This document shows positions 37,298 through 49,024 of a DNA stretch of 64,000 nucleotides, in pieces (within the stretch, counting starts at the first letter, position 1; each line of letters starts with the position of its first letter). Location of the stretch: contig JADNRX010000081.1 of NCBI GenBank assembly GCA_015501595.1, forward strand, positions 62,001 to 126,000. The letters run 5' to 3'. A program made the translations under genes and the position numbers. The DNA comes from Hymenopellis radicata (lineage: Eukaryota; Basidiomycota; Agaricomycetes; Agaricales; Physalacriaceae). Under the pieces are notes generated by a model. That model searched no databases, was not told the origin of the DNA, and saw only the letters and a list, made by a program, of their open reading frames with translations.

Positions 37298-38917
37298 TCA
37301 ACTTGTGTAAGACCTGTTGAATGGAGCACGGACGTACGAATACTGCTCCAGAAGTATTGATTTCCGCTCATCAGCAGCATGGACCGCCGCAGGAGATTTT
37401 GGACTCGCAACCGTAAACGCCAACGGCAATCGAAGGCTCTGTGGCGGTTCTGAAAGCGCTGAGAACGACTGTCTGTACGTGTCTTGAGAGCTAAATTCCA
37501 GTAAGCGCATCACGGCTCGCCCAGATGCGATAGACCTGGATGAGGTAAATGAGTAACAAGATACCTTCTCGTCGATATAAACTTACGAGATGAGGGCGGC
37601 TGGAACAGTCGCAATACTAGAGGGCAGGGTTTCAAAAGTGGCGTTGGGAGCGGTTAGGGAGGACATACACGTTCATGGGTGCTACCCGGGTGACCTGAGC
37701 TTTGTTCAAAAGTTGAAGAGAAAAATGTACTCACTGTTTAGGTTGAGCAGATTGAGGACCTAAACATCCATCGAGTTAGAAGTAATGGAATGATGTGTAG
37801 CATCTTTACTTACAGCAGGGATACAGTTCCCAGAGAACGTCACTAGAAAATATACGAGGCCATCGCGGAAGAGCAACTTCCACAGGTCTGTCCGAGCCGT
37901 GTGCTTCTTGAACAGCGCAAAGGCAGTAAATGTCAAAATTACCCCATCAAAGACCATTGCTAATGAATCGATCGGTCAAATGCGAGTCGGGAAGAGAGGC
38001 AGACGGACTGAGAAAGAATGTGGCGTTGAGGATTGAGGGACTTGCTTGAACCACTATACACGCCCGTTGATTATCGTCCCAATCTGCTTGTACAATAAAC
38101 ATTGTTCGATAAAGCCATGCCCAATGGCCGGCGCAGAAGAGGCCGAGGGGTATCATCACGGTATATTGGCGTTCCCAAAGCGCGATTCTGCAACGCGTCA
38201 GTATTCGGATGAGCAACATGGACGGGGGCATACGTTCGAAGCATGAGAGACGTCGACGACGATAGAATCGTCATATTTCCTGCCCACTACCATCACGGTC
38301 AGAAAGAGGCTGAAAAGAGCTCGTCCGACTCACAGAATTGAACGTGTACAGAGCCTAACAGAAAGTTTAGAACGAATGGTAACAAAGTAAACGTAAAGCA
38401 CGTACATGACAATTTATCTGTACTCATGGTGAACGTTTACGTTTGGAGACGAGGTAAGAAACGCACTTTAGTCGTCACGGATAACGAGAGGATTCTGAAG
38501 ATGGATTGAGTGTCAGTAGTCTTGCGATTCTAAGCGATTGCGCTCACAATCCGATGAATGCCAGCACGATACAGTATCGGGAAAGAAAAAAGAAGGCTGC
38601 GTTGGGGTGGTCAATACAGGGACGCCGGCGAGATAATCCACTGAACTCTACATATGGTCTTCGGGTTAAAAGAACGGACACCTGAGCTTGAGTGATTGCT
38701 TACCAGCGGCCATTTGAACTTGCGTCTACGAGTCAAGATAGACCATTCAAAGTCGCAGGTAGCAAAGACTTCCCACACGCAAACTCCAAGCAGCACAAAC
38801 ATCATACGTTCAAATACCGCTGAGAAAACAGACCAGTGACACGATGGCCAGATGTGGTCAAAAAATGTACATACCGTAGTCTCTTTGGACTTCCTCGGGA
38901 TTCGACCACTCGGTCAT
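37298..38917 (-). CDS. Basidiomycete multi-pass membrane protein, function unknown
   Basis: Starts MTEWSNPEEVQRDY, then ERMMFVLLGVCVWEVFATCD and FEWSILTRRRKFKWPL. After small exons (ALYTFNS and a MTILSSSTSLMLRT helix) come IALWERQYTVMIPLGLFCAG, HWAWLYRTMFIVQADWDDNQ and LNATFFLS. Then MVFDGVILTFTAFALFKKHT, ARTDLWKLLFRDGLVYFLVT and SGRAVMRLLEFSS, and a hydrophilic tail. Conserved marks are the W..FEW loop, the ARTDLW.LLFRDGLVYF loop and the late AVMRL helix. This is a large mushroom-specific family of putative seven-helix membrane proteins with no assigned role known to me. Many very short exons; edges approximate. Confidence 0.78.
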
Positions 38918-39611
38918 GTTGGAAATCGGCGTCCTGTAGCGGGTCTTGGAGAGCAAAAGAAGAGTTGGACACGGTGAAAGCTGAGAAGACGCGCCGTCGA
39001 GTTAAATAAGAATACACCGAAGGGCAGCCGAGCTGCGTAATACTTCTGGGGCGCGGAGAGACTAAGCCTAAATGAGGCCACATACAGGCATCCAAAATTT
39101 CGCGGCTATGTTTGGATTACCTTGGTCGTTCAAATTTGCTCTCTGGACTTCCGGAACCAGCGAAGATAATCGAGTTTCTCTTGCAGCGATGTACTACGAT
39201 CATTCAGGAACTCGCGGGGAAGTACAGCCAATGTTGATAGCTCCTCTCGTATCCGATGAGATCTACACATAAGTTAGCTCGACAAATCAGAGCGGAGATT
39301 GTGGCTTCGGGCACGAACACTCACGCTCTGTCAGACTAGCCCGTCTTCACGCCAGCGGAAGAGAACGCCATCTCATAATGGCCGGCGGAGCACACTACGA
39401 AGTACATATGTCTCGTCATCTAATCCCATACTTTTACGTCTGGTGCAAAACAACGTCTTAGCCGGTCCACTCGGCAAGTGTGAGAAACCGGGCACGCCAC
39501 AAAAGCTCAAGTTTGAAGGACTCGCGCTGTCAGTGTAGAATTGAGATACAGACCCTTGACAACAGCGATGTGTCAATGCGTACCACAGTGGTAATAGTGC
39601 GATGGCAAATG
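38918..39611. other. Intergenic region, nothing recognised
   Basis: About 690 bp between the membrane-protein start and the WKF gene stop. Short frames on the plus strand (39072-39538) show no domain or splice pattern. Confidence 0.4.
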
Positions 39612-40311
39612 TTATGACGGTGAGGCTTCCAGCACGTCGAGTAGTTCCCGCGCGCGAGATGCCTTCAGATCAGACACTGGCTTGGCAGCCTCTGTCGCGG
39701 CATCGCCTGGGTCGGGAACGACCACAACAGGCACGACCAAGTAGCTCTGGCAAGTTTTAATCAGGTTCTAGTACCTTGATGAGTACGTGTTTATGCGGTC
39801 TGAGAATGAACTTACTTCTCGCACGCCACCTTGGACATTCGCGACATACTTCAGAACCAACGGCATATGAGCGTCTGGAACCTGTGAATGTGATTTAGCA
39901 AAGGGAATGGAATGGAAGTTTGATACTGACACTTTCAGCTGACCAGGCGTTGCGTATGAGCCAGTTCTGTCGGGCCTTTTGGAACTTCCAGCGCTTAGGA
40001 TGCCTAAATTGGGTGAAGGCATAACTGAGAGCTACCAAGACGGATCGGTTAGAGGCCGGCTAGTTTGGGAACGCGTATATGCATGCCTTTTTGGGCTTGT
40101 TCAGACAGCGAAGAGTCCTCCGACGGATCGAGCAAGCCGGTCTTGTTTTTATGTTTCTTTTTCTTGGCGGATTCGGTAGACAAAGTTGCATCGTCTGCAT
40201 CTGCGTCTCGTTTCCGTTTTTTCGTCTTTTTCGGTACAGATTCTGGCGCGGATCCTCTGTCTTTTCCTTGGATTTCCGGGATTTCTTTTTCGTAGGTTCG
40301 TCGTCGGCCAT
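39612..40311 (-). CDS. WKF-domain protein (C7orf50-like)
   Basis: Basic, probably nucleolar protein. A Lys-rich N-terminus is followed by LLDPSEDSSLSEQAQK, an intron, ALSYAFTQFRHPKRWKFQKA and RQNWLIRNAWSAE: the WKF motif and the KARQNWLIRN block are diagnostic. The next exon is VPDAHMPLVLKYVANVQGGV and the last has SYLVVPVVVVPDPGD and RARELLDVLEASPS. Two oddities: the frame of the ATG at 40311 (MADDEPTKKKSRKSKEK) is offset by one base from the frame used by the rest (APESVPKKTKKRKRDADADD), with no GT available for an intron between them; and the intron before ALSYAF has no usable GT donor in phase, only GCATGC, so a GC-AG intron is likely. Function is unknown beyond the family. Confidence 0.75.
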
Positions 40312-40397
40312 GATGGTCGGGACACAGGAACGATGTCCACGTGCTCGTTCATTAGACCGTCATTTCTAAGCAGCACCCTCATTCAGCTACCTCCACG

Positions 40398-41271
40398 ATG
40401 GGCCTGTCAATATCTTCGCTGTTCACGTCTTTGTCGTCGCTGGTACGCTGGAGCAAGGACCAGGATGTCCGGATACTTATGCTTGGTCTCGACTCTGCTG
40501 GCAAGGTCCGTTACGCGTCAACAACCTATTCACTTGTTGCTGTTAACTTTGACCTAGACAACGATATTATACCGGTTGCAGGTAAAACGATTGTCCTTGG
40601 AAAGGTCCCTTTTCTAACGGATCTCTCTGTAGATTGGTGAAGTCGTTTCAACGATACCGAGTACGTTTGAATGCTGTTACAAGTTGTCCTTTAGCTAATA
40701 GAGACCGCTTGTAGCCATTGGTTTCAACGTCGAAACTGTACAAGTCAGTATACATGTGGAAACACTCAAAGACCATCTTTCTTATACTCGTGGCAGTACA
40801 AAAACATAAAATTTCAAGTGTGGGATTTGGGTGGGCAGTCAAGCATACGGTGCGTACAGCGGCTCCTGCTCATGCCTTTGGCTTACCCCTCCCACCGCAG
40901 ACCATACTGGCGATGCTACTTTCCCAATACATCTGCAATCATATATGTCATCGACTCGTCGGATCACTCTCGTCTAACGACATCACGGACTGAGCTGCTT
41001 ACAATGTTGTCTGAAGATGAGCTCAAGGGTGTGCCGTTGCTGGTCTTTTGCAACAAGCAGGATGTCGATGGGGCCTTGAAGCCGGAGGAGATCAGCGAGC
41101 AGCTCGGACTGGCCGGCGGGGAAAAGTCGCGGCCATGGAGTGTACGAGGTAGTTGTGCAACCAAGGGAGAGGGCTTGGAGGATGGCTTAGATTGGTGTGT
41201 ACTGCTTATCCGGCCTTGGATCCTCCTGACACATCTCCGCCAGGCTAGTAAATGCCATTCAGAAGAAGTGA
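40398..41271 (+). CDS. ARL1: ARF-like GTPase Arl1
   Basis: Trans-Golgi small GTPase that recruits GRIP-domain golgins. MGLSISSLFTSLSSLVRWSK has the myristoylation Gly2. DQDVRILMLGLDSAGK ends exon 1 in the P-loop; a 24-nt microexon (40558-40581) encodes TTILYRLQ; the next exon is IGEVVSTIP, then TIGFNVETVQ, YKNIKFQVWDLGGQSSIR and PYWRCYFPNTSAIIYVIDSS. Then come NKQD, SCATKGEGLEDGLDW and, after the last intron, LVNAIQKK, stop 41269-41271. All GTPase motifs are present. PYWRCYFPNTSAIIYV, rather than PLWRHYFQNT, separates Arl1 from Arf1. Divergent with the WKF gene, 86 bp between start codons. Confidence 0.95.
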
Positions 41272-41343
41272 ACATTATACCACTTCCTTTACGCTCTGGG
41301 ATATCAGCACTTATAATCTCATATTTAATACACCTCGGACTTT

Positions 41344-42367
41344 CTATAGCTTGCGTACTTGTGCCGCCGTAAATCCAAGCTCGCCCAGAATACCCGCAAC
41401 TGGGCCTTGCGAGTAATTACGCCCATATGGTCCTGCAATGGCAGTAATCATCCTAAGAAATTATTAAGGAGACCTTGCTTAATGTAGACGGGTCGACTCA
41501 CGGCTCAGGACCGCAGACCAAGAATAGTATTCTTCTCTGTGGTAGAGGTGATTTGAACCACCAAGACCTTCCATAACCAATGCTATCCTCAACGGCGCGT
41601 CTATCTATGCGTCCCACTTGAAGCTTGGCGTCCACGGGTGCATTCTCGTCGAGCGGTATGGAATCAACGAACAGTCTGACCCGAAAATTGTCGCGATGAT
41701 CCAACAAGGGCTGCAAAATGCTTTTCGGTGGCAATTCAGCGGGAGACTTGGACGAATGTAGTAGAGTAAAGCGCGTCTTTGGCGTCGCATTTCGGGAGAT
41801 ATACGAGTGAAACAACTGGTAGAATGGTGTGATGCCTGTGCCGCCAGAAATCTGTAGAACCAGGTAACGACACACTGTCAACGGGTGAAGCATAAATCAT
41901 ACCATTATCACGTCGTCCCAGTCGCCCTCCTGCCAGAGCCATGTCTGCAATGGCCCGCGCAGCTCGACCTGATCTCCAGCGCGCTTCGTGTGCAGCCAGC
42001 GTCCTACTTCACCTCCGGGGTACCGCTTGATCCAAAACTTCATGTGCCCGTGCTCATCGATACCCTCTAGCGGAGTGTACGGCCGCTCCACCTGGATATC
42101 GTCGTCCTTGATGAAGACAGACCATATAGGCTGCAATTGCGCAGCATTGGGCGCTAGCTTGGGCGGAACTGCGAGTGTGATGAGGCGCGTCTGGGCATCG
42201 CAAACCTCCGTGCTGATCACAGTCGAAGGCGTAAAATGGGTGGGGGCTAGAGGTCGCTCAGTCGACGTTGGCGCCGCTTTCGACGGCGATGGGTAGAAAA
42301 AATAGAGCGATGTAGCCCCCAGCGCGCCCGTGACAGTCGCGACACGAATGAAACGTGCAGAGTTCAT
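41344..42367 (-). CDS. MCR1: Mitochondrial NADH-cytochrome b5 reductase (MCR1-like)
   Basis: FAD-dependent reductase of the mitochondrial outer membrane and intermembrane space. Starts MNSARFIRVATVTGALGATS with a short hydrophobic anchor (ATVTGALGATSLYFFYP). FAD motif ERPYTPLE and FWIKRYPGGEVGRWLH follow, then LRGPLQTWLW, ISGGTGITPFYQLFHSYISR (NADH site), RFTLLHSSKSPAELPP and VCGPEPMITAIAGP, ending LGELGFTAAQVRKL. The Pro-Glu-Pro of the CGPEPM motif is split by the last intron. In-frame ATGs upstream (for example MNSIENQFRSPCGFMNSARF) exist, but 42367 gives the usual Mcr1 length and anchor. Confidence 0.9.
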
Positions 42368-42830
42368 AAAGCCACATGGCGATCGAAACTGATTTTCGAT
42401 GCTGTTCATTCGTTCATTGGAAGTACATACATAGTACAGAATACATGTTCTCGGCAATCTTTCCAGCCTTCCATATCGACAAAATGCATTATTGATTATG
42501 CCGAACAAATTGAGTCAAGTCACTGTCAAGGCGGGCTGAATAATTGATCTCGCCGGAGAGCAAAACGCTCCATTGACCATGGTAACAAGTCGTGCAATAA
42601 GCGTACTCGCAGATCCAGAGAGGCGTATCGCGAACAAGCTCCATGTCAAGACAGTTCTGTGAACGGCAGAATAACAACGAAAAAAAGTAAAACGTTCACG
42701 ACCAAGTACCATTACATTACACCAGTACTGATATAGGATGTCTCAACCATCCAGAAATATACGACCCATCTAGCGGTGCATAAGTTAGTACAATACACGT
42801 TGCGCTGTCCGATATAATGATAATTAGTAA
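42368..42830. other. Intergenic region between MCR1 and the KAR9-like gene
   Basis: About 460 bp with the MCR1 promoter and the 3' flank of the KAR9-like gene. AT-rich around 42790-42830. No RNA gene or repeat seen. Confidence 0.4.
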
Positions 42831-45800
42831 TTATGGACGCCAGATGGAATTTCGAGAAGGTGTGGGTACCGTCCGAGCACGCGACGTGGAAGGCTTGGAC
42901 GGAGTGGACGGACGAAGGAAAGGTGTTTCCGGGTCAGCGCGTCTGAGGAACTGCAACGGCGTAAGCGGGGACCCATTCGACGATGGTGTTGATTTGAGAG
43001 AGTGAGGACTATTGCCGGACGGTGTTGATATTGCGAATGAGGGCAGGTAAGGACCGGTTGGCTCGGGTGTACGGGGCGGATGTGGCGGCGAGCCGCTGGA
43101 ATCTCCGTTTTCGGGCGCTTCCATCAACGTCGCCGCACTTATCCACCTTTCTTCTCTAGTACCAATTTGCGGCGACTCGGTCAGCAAGCGGAAGCTGTCT
43201 GCAAAATGGCCGCGGATGAACCTGATAACTGTCAGTTTTTTTGTCGAGGACTTGAACCAAGAGCAACATACTTTGACAACTCTTGCCAGCCACCGCCCAC
43301 TCTGACCATCACCGTTTGCGATCGTAAGATACGACAAAAACACAGCCGTGGATCTTGATCGCCAATCCAGTACTTTCCACTCTGGTCTTTCCAACTCCCT
43401 GACACGCCTTCGATGTTGATACCCACAGGAAGATTATTAACAACGTCCCCAACTGCCACGTCAAGTTTACTTTTAGGATTAGCAACATAGGTTTTGCGGG
43501 GTATCGGGGCTCTTCTGGGAGGCGACCGAGGCATCGTTGAGAACGACATCCTTGGAGCCCGAGACCACGATGAAGTAGACGTGGATGGTCTCGAACTGGC
43601 CATATTAGAGACGGATGACACCTCAGATATGCTGGGCGACGCAGCTCTAGGACGCAGGGTAGGTGTTTGCATGCGAGGCAGAATCGCAAGCCCCGAAGCG
43701 CGACGAGATGGTGTTGAGTTAGGAGTCAGACTGTTCGTACGTTGACGAGATGCGAAGGTTGACCCGTACACAGAGAATCCCATCGGACCGGAAATAGATC
43801 TATTGGAAGCAGTAGACATCCGACTAGATGAGCGTTCGTTAGAATTCGACACTGCACGCCGTGAGGTCGAGGGAATAGCAAGTCCTCCTCGGGATTTAGC
43901 CGACACAGACAGACTGGCGTAACTGCCAGCCTTCTTCGTAGTAGGCTTTACGTTGAGGCTTCCTGTCAACGACATACGACTGGTTCTGCCGGAACTGGGA
44001 CCAGAGCTAACGACGCTGCTCGGTCTTGACTTTCGGCCATGTATGCGATCGTTTGCCATGTCCTTGAGCTCATCCCACGTCTGCAGAATACGTTGATGCT
44101 CTGCAACAGCGCGAGGATCATCGGAGACAGCAAGAAATGCAGTTTCCAAGGTGTCCATCGCGGATTTGGTGAACGCGAGTCGGCCGTTCAGCTGGTCCTC
44201 CGCTGGTTTATTCTCCGGCGCACGATAAGACGAGGAAAGTGGGCCAAGGGGTAGAGCAGGATAGCTATCGATGTGCTCCAAGAGATCACTGAGTGCGGAA
44301 TCGCACAAGGCTATGGCTTGTGTCAACGAGACGAGCATGCGAACGCGATCCATGAGATCGACGGAGACGTCTATCTCGTGCTTCAACGAATCTAGCTCTA
44401 GCTGTGCAGACTGGTCATCGATAGAAGACGGCAGTTGCCCGACTTCTTGGCAAATAGACAAGAAACTACGATCCATGGCCTCCAATTCTTCTTCGGTCGG
44501 TAAGGATGAAGATGAAGATGCCGGTCGAGACACCGAACTTATGCTCAAGGATCGGAGCCGCTTTCTCAGATTCAAGATGCGGACCTGCAGATCAATGATT
44601 TCTTGCGACTTGTGGTGACGGCTGTCGCCCATATCCAGCTTGAGACCGAACACATCTACAATGCGTGGTTAGCGACTGTAGACTGAATTCGAGGACAAGT
44701 TACCTTCTGCAGTTTCGTCTGTAGCTGGGAACGCTAGCGGTTGAGGCTGCTCATCAGCCGCTGCCTGAAGTTTGATCTTGAGATCATATGCTAGGCGATC
44801 TGCCTGCGCCTGACGCTCTGCAGCCAACTCTTCTTCTGCTTGTCTAAGCTTCAGCTCCATAGCCAGCCGCTCTTGCTCCAAGGCCTCCCGTTCACATTGC
44901 GCCGCTAAACGTCTCGCATCTTCCGCCGCGCGCTGCTCCTCTCGGTGCTTTCTCTCCGAGTCCTCCCGAATCAATCGTTCCTTCTCTAAGCGTTCCCGTT
45001 CCTCTTCCTCCGCCTTTAATCGGACCGCCTCCGCTGCAAGTCTCATGGCTTCGGCCTGCTTCGCTTCCAACGCAGCGATACGTTCCTGCTCCTCCCTCTC
45101 CAACCTGTCCCTCTCTGCGACCTCAGCCGCCAGTCGTTCTTTCTCGAGCCTCACACGCTCTTCTTCGGCAAGGCGAACTTCTTCTAGTCTATTGAGTTCG
45201 GCGCGTTGGGCGTCCGCGACCATGGTGCGGAACGCCTGCACCTGGTCATCCCACGACTTCATCTTTAACTCCGCGTCGCTGAGCGTCCTCTTCCGCGCTA
45301 GGAACAAGACCTCATGAACCGCAGGATCGTTCACTCCCGGAGCAGTGCTCATGCTCCTGAGTACTTCACGAACAGGCGATAACGATTGTCCAAAAGCTTG
45401 TCGCGTCGTTTGAGAAAGATCGTCGATCTTAACAAGAAGGCCAGTAAGTGCGGCGTATACATCATGCTCCTGATCTACGTTTTGGTGGTGACCTTTGAGG
45501 CTAGCGAGGACCTGAGTAGCATCATTTATGCCAGCGACAGATGCGGCAACTCCAGCGTCAACGTCCTTCGCCATTTTCGCAAGGTGGAGGTGGTTTGCTT
45601 TCTGTTCCAGAGTGCGCAGATCGCCATTGAGCCTCATGGAGAACTCATTACAGTCGTGCCGCACTGCGTCATCGAGAGAGCGTAGATTGAAAGGAAGGGA
45701 GGATAAGCTACTGACGGCCCCGTCGTCAGAAGCCGGCAGTTCGTTCGAAGACTCGCGGGAGGACCTATGAACAAACTGAATTCGGCGAGGAAGCACATCG

Positions 45801-48234
45801 ATGAAACTTGAGACATCGACTCGAAGTTTATCCGACGAGCCGTCGAGAGTGACTGCGGCCTCCTTGAAAATGGCATTATCCATCTGGCCTTGGAGATAAT
45901 CTTGAGCAGTAGAATCATATCGCATCTTCAGATCCTCAATGTCGAGTCTCCATGCATTGACCTCATCCCGGATCGTTTCCATCAAGGATGCTTGCGCTTT
46001 CACCGCAGCAAGGAGACTGATGTCACGCTTTCCACGTTCCAGTAGCTGATGCAACTCGTCGGAAGACCGCTGGAGCGCTTTCTTTAATTCCGGCTCCAAA
46101 GATGATGAAAGCCTTTGTAAAGGTCCTGTTATGTCGCGAGAAATACCGGAAGCGAGTTCATCAATCTGATGTTGGAAGTCCAAGTCTGAAGGGAGCAAAG
46201 GGAGAGGAGTCGACGGGGGACTTTCCGGTGTAGGAGGAGCTCCATTTCGACTGGTGCTTTGCCGCCATCGGCTTTTCAACATGCACGCGTCGACTTCACG
46301 AATGATGGCCTGTGCATGGCTCGTCCTATCATCAATTAAACCCTTCAGCCTTCTCGCCTCTCGTAACCTGTCCACGCGTTCGGACAGTTCTGAGCGCCGT
46401 TTTCCAACCATAGCTTGGTACTCTTTCAAACGCTCCATCGCCTTGACTCCTTCCTGTTTAAAGTTGGGATCAACGCCGTCCACATTGAGGCGAGCTAATG
46501 CGGCAGGGAAAGACTTCAGCGCCTTGGTCGCAGAGATATTGAGTGCATCCAGCTCATTAAAGGCGGTTGGCATCAGTGCAAGGAATACGGAATGGGCGGT
46601 GGGGTCGAGACAGGCCTCCGAATGTAAATTAGGCGGTGAGCCGTCGCCCTCGTCTGCAGGTACTCCAGACTCCAACCGTTGTAACACGTGTTGGTACTGG
46701 TCACTGAGACTATTGGCAGATTGCATTAGAGCTTCAAAGGTTTTGACTGCTTCATATGCGACGGAGTACTCTCGTGTAGCGCCCTTTGCTGTTTTCAGTA
46801 TGGCGAGCGTAGATGCAATTTCATCTGAGAGCGACTGAGCCAGAGAAAGATTGAAAGGCTCCTGCTCGGGGTATAGTGGATGAGTGGGGCACGGAAATGC
46901 AGAGTTTCGAGACGTCGGGTTCCCTCGTATAGCCAGGCGCTTGCGCAGTGTATCGACACGGGATGTGAACGAAGCACTCTGACGGGCTGTGGGATGCTGG
47001 AATCGGGCAGCATCGATGTCGGAGAGAAGAGTATTGGCGGCTGTTTGATCCTTCATCGTTTCGACGTATGTCTCATCAGCCCTAGAATATAATTGAACAC
47101 ATTGCAGTGCAAGAGACGAATAGAACATACTTTCTCCATTGCATTACAACGTTCATGATGAATTTGCCGATACTCTCCATCTGAGCAACACCCATTTCCT
47201 CCAGCTTGTCCTGTTCGTCGAGGAGCACCTCTGGAACTGGTTTCCGGCTGCTGTCGATGAGCTTGTCCAGGATCTTGCCGGCAGTGGTAATGCTTCCGTG
47301 TCGTAGTGCAGTGACGCGACCAGCAAACTGTGCCGCGTCCCTGGACAGCAACTCTGCTTGTGTAAACCGTGCCGTACGCGCGAAGCCTGGTGACGATAGC
47401 ACAGACTCTGAGGCGACCGAAGCGAGGGAGGCCGTAGACCCTCTGCGGCGAATGGTAGAAGCGTTAGAATTGATGGATGGGGTGGACCGGGTGTCGATTC
47501 GTAGACGGCGGGGGACCAACGGGCACGCGTGTCGAGGAAAGCCTTGAGGTCGGCAATGAGCTTTCTTCTGCCAACCCATGAGGCTATTCTGTTTTCCTCC
47601 CATGTGAGCCTCACGCCGAGTAGATCAAGGTTCTCCGAGCGGTCTCTGAGTAAATGAAGCAGTTTGTCAAGTTCGTAAATAGTCGTTAAAGTCAGTTCAA
47701 TCAAGTCGGTATCCTCTGGCGATAGATTTCGTTGTGTGGCAGCTGGAGAAGGTTAGACGTGTGGTTGCCTGGGTCACAACTGGACGCACCCCTTGTCGTC
47801 TTGCGAAGCTTCTTGAGTTCCCCCGTGTCAAAAATCTCGGTTTCCTTTTCGATGACATCGTGTTCAACTAGCCACTGCTGCAACTGGGCCCGGGATGGAA
47901 GGCCAGGAATTTCCTCCGCGGATGTCTCAAGCGCCTCGATACCGACAAAGACCTCGATAGGGGGTAATTTCTCCAAAAACTGTAGGACATGAGAATGGAT
48001 CCGATGGGGGAGCAGATACCGCACCTTGATTTTTTCCTCTATCCAGGCCTTTCGTTCAATGAAGGTCTGTAGCTCAATAACTTCGTGGGATTCCAAGGCT
48101 TCGCCGTCGGACGGCGAATTAGGTTGTTTCGTACGGGGCATCTGGACGGCCTCTTGTCCCTCTGGATCCCGTGCGACTGCCGTGCCAGACGACTCGCCAG
48201 CGGGAATGACAAGGGCGGGCTGCGCAGAATCCAT
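42831..48234 (-). CDS. KAR9-like cortical protein with spectrin-like helices and a C-terminal GAS2 (GAR) microtubule-binding domain
   Basis: The largest gene here (5.4 kb). It starts MDSAQPALVIPAGESSGTAV; the KAR9 block ELQTFIERKAWIEEKIKFLE then KLPPIEVFVGIEALETSAEE follows, and LTLTTIYELDKLLHLLRDRS comes next. The middle is long helical sequence (spectrin-repeat-like), then an extremely charged Glu/Arg/Leu coiled coil (EERVRLEKERLAAEVAERDR and following, roughly 44.75-45.2 kb on this strand). A Ser-rich basic linker precedes the GAR domain: VGDVVNNLPVGINIEG, GKYWIGDQDPRLCFCRILRS and VRVGGGWQELSKFIRGHFAD. The tail is Pro/Ser-rich and ends RNSIWRP. Kar9 links cortical actin/myosin to microtubule plus ends; a GAR domain binds microtubules. 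The function here is inferred from the domains. Introns are few. Confidence 0.85.
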
Positions 48235-49024
48235 GGCGAATGGGGCGAGAGGGACGCGGCGCGATTTAATAAAGAGATATTCGAACAAAGGGCATAATTC
48301 GGGGCAAGATAGCAAGCAATCCTGCCTTAAGGCATGTGGGAGTTGTGGGCAAGTATCACAACGAGGCAAGGAGCGATTTTTCCACGTGGCTGTACGGCAA
48401 CATACCAATCTCCGTTCTATCCTCATAACAACGTCAAAGCGTTGTAAATTGTAATGCGCCCCCAACAGTGCAAGACATGTGATTGGTCTGCTCTCCGTAT
48501 ACATCGTCCAATATCCCCGAATTCCATGTCAAGTCCTCGGTCAAACCAAGGTCCGCAGATGCCCCAATGGTCCTGATCTCCTCTGGGCAGACTTGACAAG
48601 CTTGAGAACAAGCTTAGCACAAAGAGTCAGATTTGACGCATACTCAGGAGTATGAACGCGTCGTACGCGTGTAAATGAGATCTACTTGACAGGCGAAGTG
48701 ACGTAGTACGAGTGGGCATCTTCAAGCTTCAAAACAAGCTACTGTCTAGATGAACACCTTGGCGAGCGCATGACTCGCTCAGAGGCCTATGGCCGCACAA
48801 GTTCACAGGTTCTATTACTCCCAACGTTGAGATGAAGGAAATAGAGTACATTGTCACAACGAGGCGTCCACGGGCAGAAGCCTGCAAACTTGTCAACCTC
48901 TACGTGTTCGTAACTTCGACGCCAAGCAAATACGGTACCCTCAGAGCACCCTCAAATTGCTGAATGATGGCAGTTGGGTGGCAGAATACAGAAGAAACCA
49001 TCGGCCCGCTGCTCCGGACGCTTC
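48235..49024. other. Intergenic region between the KAR9-like gene and the LINE
   Basis: About 790 bp. Contains the KAR9-like promoter (proximal) and anonymous sequence up to the poly-T that marks the LINE 3' end. No gene, tRNA or repeat recognised. Confidence 0.45.

Noticed and set aside
44271..47013. Several plus-strand open frames of 90-190 codons opposite the KAR9-like gene (Ser- and Arg-rich)
   Set aside because: They are the complement of a strongly biased Glu/Arg/Leu coding sequence; composition explains them.
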